A stretch of 64,000 bases of DNA from NCBI GenBank assembly GCA_963922205.1, contig CAWUHX010000087.1, forward strand, positions 558,001 through 622,000, read 5' to 3'. This DNA comes from Romanomermis culicivorax. Taxonomy: Eukaryota; Nematoda; Enoplea; Mermithida; Mermithidae. Within the stretch, counting starts at the first letter, position 1, and every line of letters begins with the position of its first letter. The notes below the pieces were generated by a model. That model did not search any database and was not told where the DNA came from. It worked only from the letters and a program-made list of their open reading frames with translations. Below are positions 59,601 through 64,000 of the stretch, piece after piece. Made by a program: the position numbers and the translations under genes.

Positions 59601-61438
59601 TGGTACAGTCTCATGTTACATCCCAAAACAAAATGCTCCCGCTAATCTAACCCCTCCAATGCAAAACCAGCCCAACCGGTTCGACACATTCGCATGGTTA
59701 AAAGAAAATGTCAATTTAACCTCCAGTGACCTCACAGAAACCGAGAAAATGCAAATCCTACGCGCCCTATCGAAGTACCCTACATTATATGCTAAATCCA
59801 AAATGGACGTAGGCAGAACCACCCTCGTTTCTCATACAATTGACACCAATGGCTCCCAACCCGTACGTAGACAACTTTATCGGACTTCCCCAAAAGAAAA
59901 GCAAATCATACAAGCAGAAGTTGAGCAACTCGCAGCAGCAGGTGTCATAAGCCAAAGCAATTCTCCATGGTGTACCAATACAGTTTTAGTCCCCAAAAAA
60001 GATGGAGGCCATCGCTTATGCATTGATTTTAGAGGCCTCAACAAAGTCACCAAAAAAGATACCTACCCCTTGCCCCGTATAGACGAAATTCTAGACACCC
60101 TACGTGGAATGAAATATTTCACCTCCCTTGACCAATCCAATGCATATTATTCCATTCCCATAGCACAAGCAGACAGAGAAAAAACTGCATTCAATTGCTC
60201 AGCCGGCCAGTATCAATTCAATTACCTCCCCTTTGGACTCACCAATGCCCCAGCCACATTCCAAAGGTTAATGGATGTTATTCTTTCGGGTCTGCAATGG
60301 AACACATGCCTTGTACATCTCGACGATGTTTTGGTATTCGCAGACTCCCATGCCCAAATGTTGGGACGTTTAGACACTATTCTTGCCCGATTCTCACAAG
60401 CAGGCCTCAAGCTAAACATACAAAAATGCAAATTCTGCCAGCCCCAAGTCCAATACTTAGGCCACGTCATTTCTCAGCAAGGCATTTCACCAGACCCCCA
60501 TAAGGTACAGGCCATTTATGACATACCCACGCCCAAAAGCTCAAAAGAAGTTAAGTCATTCCTTGGCCTAAACTCGTATTATCGCAGAACTTAAGACGGC
60601 AACCAATTTATTGTTGTTTTCATCGATTATTTCACCAAGTATGTGGAGGCATTTCCGACCCCTGATATCACTGCAGCCACTATTGCCAAATTAATCGTAA
60701 CCAAAATCGTTTGCCATCATGGCTCCCCAAAAATCATCCATTGTGACCGTGGCTCCGATTTTGTATCTGATCTCTTTTCAGGGATCACTAGCTTATGCAA
60801 CACTCAGAAAATTCATACCACCCCATACCATCCCATTGCCAATGGGGAAGTTGAGCGTTGCAACCAGACCCTAGCCACCCGTATCCGCATGTATATCAAT
60901 TCAAATCACACTGATTGGGATACTTATCTACCCTATGCCGTTTTTTCGATTAACATTCATAAGAACGATAGCACCTCGTATCCCCCATTTGAATTACTCC
61001 ATGGTAGACAGGCTAATCTTCCATCAGACACAGCTTTACATTTTTTTCCCCACATCCTACAAGGTTGATTTAGATGACTACGCCCTTCGTGTAAAATCAC
61101 ATTTTACAGAAGCACTCTCAACCGTGCAGAAAAGCTTACAAAAAGCCCAAAACCACTATACCCGTCAGTATAACAAGCATGCTCAGAACATACATTACAA
61201 GGCAGGTAATCTTATTCTTTACAAAAATCATTCGTGTAAACAAGGGCTCACTCCCAAATTCCTCCCTCGCCAAAACCAGCCCTATACAGTAACAAATTTC
61301 ATGTACCCCAATGTTACACTCAAACACCCCCATAAGAATATCACATTTATAGTACATGTAAATGAGACAACCCCTTTCTACCCTCGTAAAGCACCTATCG
61401 AAACTGCCCCCACCCCTCTTCACCCTCAAAAGCCTTGA
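56605..61438 (+). pseudogene. Element C polyprotein, broken
   Basis: The Gag start codon is changed (ACG) and a TAA follows at about 56819. Capsid-like Gag runs from 56841 to about 57106, where a deletion joins it to the envelope ectodomain, removing all zinc knuckles and the signal-like segment. Envelope-like sequence runs 57137-58342 (stop where A has Gln), then 58343-58690 with a frameshift near 58615, including the transmembrane helix. Protease and RT are open from 59020 to 60594 (DTGA; HLDD where A has YLDD). A second deletion removes the rest of RT, RNase H and the integrase zinc site, and integrase catalytic sequence resumes at about 60596-61060 with a frameshift near 61045. The C-terminus reaches 61438. 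Confidence 0.88.
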
Positions 61439-61469
61439 ACGAGGACGTTCAACTCCGGAAGGAGGGAAA

Positions 61470-62401
61470 TGTAATGTACCTGCTGAAGCAGTACTGTAAA
61501 TATATAGCATACTGTATGTGATAGACATTTATTAAATATTATTTCATTTTCGTATTTTACCGTCTCAAGGGTGTCTGGGATTCACACCCAAACATTCCTA
61601 TAAAATTACGTGAAGTACTTTATTTTGATCTGTTCACACCCCAGTAGCCTAATTAAGATGCCCCAATTAATTTGCACAAATGACAGCTGGTCCAATTAAT
61701 TTGCACAAATGGCAGCTGGTCCCCTAGAACCTACACTAAACTACACATTCCACGGCTACCGTAATCCCCCGTAAAAATCATAAACAACACCTACATACAG
61801 TAAAATAAGTAAAAGCCCCGCCAGACAGTAGTCTCAAGTGTAACAGTAGCGACGGCCCCACAAAACATGTGTATTCAGAGAAACAGATACAGGAAGCATG
61901 CACAGAAGCACAAAGGTGTCGCTAAGCCCACCGTAGGAAGCAAGCAATACACGAAAAGCATACCATACTAGAAAAGTGTTAAAGGGCATGACTAAGTAAG
62001 CATGAAAAGCAAAGCAGGAAGCGACAATTGGCGGAAGAAGATGGACAGAAGCACGACCTCCCGTGACGCTCAGGGAGTGGCCAAAAACGTCGTATTTAAA
62101 GAGAAGCAAAGCGTGATTTTATTATTAGCGATTATTGAATTCTTTGTTTTTCAAACCACGCTCGTCTCGTTTTATATTTGCAAACAGCCATTTTACGAAA
62201 GCAGTTAAACCGAGGCCCATTCATTATGTGCAAGCTGAGGCCGCGTATTTTCATTATTTGTTGTCGACGTCTCAAAGCAGCCGTCGATTAGTATCTGTAT
62301 TGCCCCCTATTGTCCAATGGCCCGTCTCCCCTGCGCCCCGTTTCATTGCCCTAACGTTCATTTGGTTAAAGTAAAGTGCTTCACAAAATCTGGTCGTTAC
62401 A
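61470..62401 (+). repeat. 3' LTR of element C
   Basis: 932 bp; longer than its partner mainly because of a local duplication of CCAATTAATTTGCACAAAT at about 61662-61710. Confidence 0.9.
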
Positions 62402-62502
62402 GGGCTCCTCTCTAACTGAGACGAATCTCAAGGGAAAACCGACTTAGGAAAGGGTTCCCCAAAATACACTCTCAACAACAATAATCCCCTGAAAAGACTT
62501 AC

Positions 62503-62753
62503 CTATAGTCTGTTTTTCTTTAAATGCTTCTGAATAATATAAGTGGAAAGCAAGTAATATTTCAGATTTTCACGATTTTCTGATAAACAATATATCATAT
62601 AGGAATGGAAATTTGTGTACATACTGGCCTAGCCCTTAGTAATTTTTCTAGTGAAAAATTTTACAATAAGAGCTCCATGTAAACGATTTTGACGATGATA
62701 CTAATTTGTGTCACTTCTCTATTTCGAAGCATTTTATAAAAAACAGACTATAG
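62503..62753 (+). mobile_element. MITE, TATAGTCTGTTTTT family, best copy
   Basis: CTATAGTCTGTTTTTCTTTA and its mirror TATAAAAAACAGACTATAG form inverted ends of about 25 bp ending in GAAGCATTT. Copies at 14598-14843 and 18176-18421; an isolated end at 12310-12331. Confidence 0.85.
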
Positions 62754-64000
62754 TCCTGTTCTCTAGTATGATTCGATGCACAGGGACTGGTCCTTGTTGA
62801 TTCATGAGTATCTGTCAGCAGGAGTGGGGAGCGGCCACAATCTGGTGGGTTCAGCGAGGTGGGTGAGCTCAGGAGGTTGGAAGGCGATGCTCAAGCATTT
62901 CATGGATGGAAAGGCAGGGGTAACTAGGCGCTAAGGGGGGATGGATAGGTTCCTCTACAAGAGTGGGGCGGTGGATGCAGTGGACAAGGAAACATATGCA
63001 AATTTATTGAAGAGAGGTAAGAGGGCAGACACAATACAATGTAGTAAAAATATATGTAAATTCGACGACAACAGACGCAGAGCTAAAGACAAAAGCAAAA
63101 GTTGGAGAGCCCAAAAATAAGACACAAAGCTAACAAAACAGACCCTTTTAAGTACCTCCTAGGCCTACAGTATGCCCTGGGCAGAGCTAACGATGCCCAA
63201 GCTAACTTCTGCAGCCGAAATTGGTGCAGAAGATGCCTATGGTCATATCGACATTTTCCAGTTCAAATACATTAAGCATTGGGAATGAGTTTCACTCCCA
63301 TGCTAAATATATGAATGTCTTTTGATGAGAACTTCCAAACCAGTCATTTTGCATTGCAAAACGTCACTAGTTTTCACTGATAAGGGGTGCATGTGATGTT
63401 CCAATTATGCCCATGAGCCAGTAGAGCTATCTGGCAGCAATTCTGATTAAAGGGTCACATACTGTAGTCTATGTGCTGAATAGAAAACAACAAAAATGAC
63501 ACACAAAATGCATGTAAAACAAAGTGAATGAAATGAAATAAAAGTAAGTAACTGTTAAACAAAAAGTGGCAAAAAACATAAAGTGATATAAAATGATATA
63601 AATCACGTGACATTGGGCAAAATTGATCGGCAGGTGACACTGTAAGTACATTCAAAAAGTCCTACGACTTTTTGAATTTGGTCCTTTTGCAAAATTTGGG
63701 ATAGGAAATTGAAATGTAGGACTGTTAACCGCAATTTTTCATCATCCCCTACAAAACTTGCTTATGTGGGGCAAGCCGTACAGTACTATGCATGCATCAC
63801 TAAAATGCATGTGTGCATGATGCAGCAGCGATAATATCTTGGACACGGTTTTTGATGCTTACAGGGTGAATTTTCATTTGCTACAAGTGAATGATGTGAA
63901 CAGAGTGTCCCAAACGAAACACCCCAAAACTTTATCCTCCAATTGATTAAACTGAGTCTGAATCAAGGATGTTACAAATTATGAGTCTGACCGCTTGAGT
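62754..64000. other. No supported gene
   Basis: Less AT-biased host DNA. Short reverse-strand frames at 63455-63655 are F/H/L-rich and unsupported. No terminal repeats, RNA gene or domain recognised. Confidence 0.45.

Larger units (their letters stand above)
55497..62401 (+). mobile_element. Element C: older, decayed relative of element A
   Basis: LTRs 55497-56402 (906 bp) and 61470-62401 (932 bp) have diverged from each other. The 4-bp duplication GGGC flanks the element (55493-55496 and 62402-62405). Two large internal deletions and several stops make it inactive. The order Gag, envelope-like, protease, RT, integrase matches element A. Confidence 0.92.

Noticed and set aside
63455..63655. 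Minus-strand 66-aa and 60-aa frames
   Set aside because: Two overlapping F/H/L-rich frames from an A-rich stretch, with no supporting signal.

Overview
The window is animal nuclear DNA, most likely from a nematode. TTAGGC telomere-type repeats occur at several places. Introns are short, AT-rich and end in TTTTAG or TTTCAG. Three of the four host genes have a splice acceptor just upstream of the ATG, as expected for spliced-leader trans-splicing, and two neighbouring genes are spaced like a nematode operon. I could not fix the species. Roughly two thirds of the window is transposon-derived.

Left part (1-29100). A broken DUF3987-like gene with a Walker A motif (about 1225-3309) and a broken Merlin/IS1016-type transposase (3575-4447) are followed by a TGGCCA-rich satellite. 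A glomulin (GLMN) gene lies on the minus strand (5678-10870). Its single 3.6 kb intron holds a degenerate telomere-like tract and a three-deep nest of hAT-like elements. From 10.9 to 29 kb I see almost only repeats: several short families with clear terminal inverted repeats and 8-bp target duplications, a CR1/jockey-like LINE sitting at a TTAGGC tract, a probable orphan LTR, and a few unrecognised open frames.

Middle part (29101-41573). Three intact genes lie in the same direction: PIGO (4 exons, 989 aa, GPI-anchor ethanolamine-phosphate transferase), an SLC46-like major facilitator gene starting 93 bp after the PIGO stop, and a nodulin-like major facilitator gene (5 exons, 503 aa).

Right part (41928-62401). 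Three related Ty3/gypsy-class LTR retrotransposons form a cluster. Element A (41928-55315) has 882-bp LTRs and a GTAC target duplication. Apart from a nested insertion it carries one uninterrupted polyprotein frame in the order Gag - envelope-like glycoprotein - protease - RT - RNase H - integrase. An envelope-type membrane protein between Gag and protease, in the same frame, is not the usual retroelement layout and is the main discovery candidate here. Element B (43243-47359) is a gag-only, non-autonomous relative with equal-length 810-bp LTRs, inserted into A's gag. Element C (55497-62401) is an old, broken copy that keeps the same envelope-before-protease order, so the layout is a family trait and not an accident of one copy. 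After 62754 I see nothing I can name.
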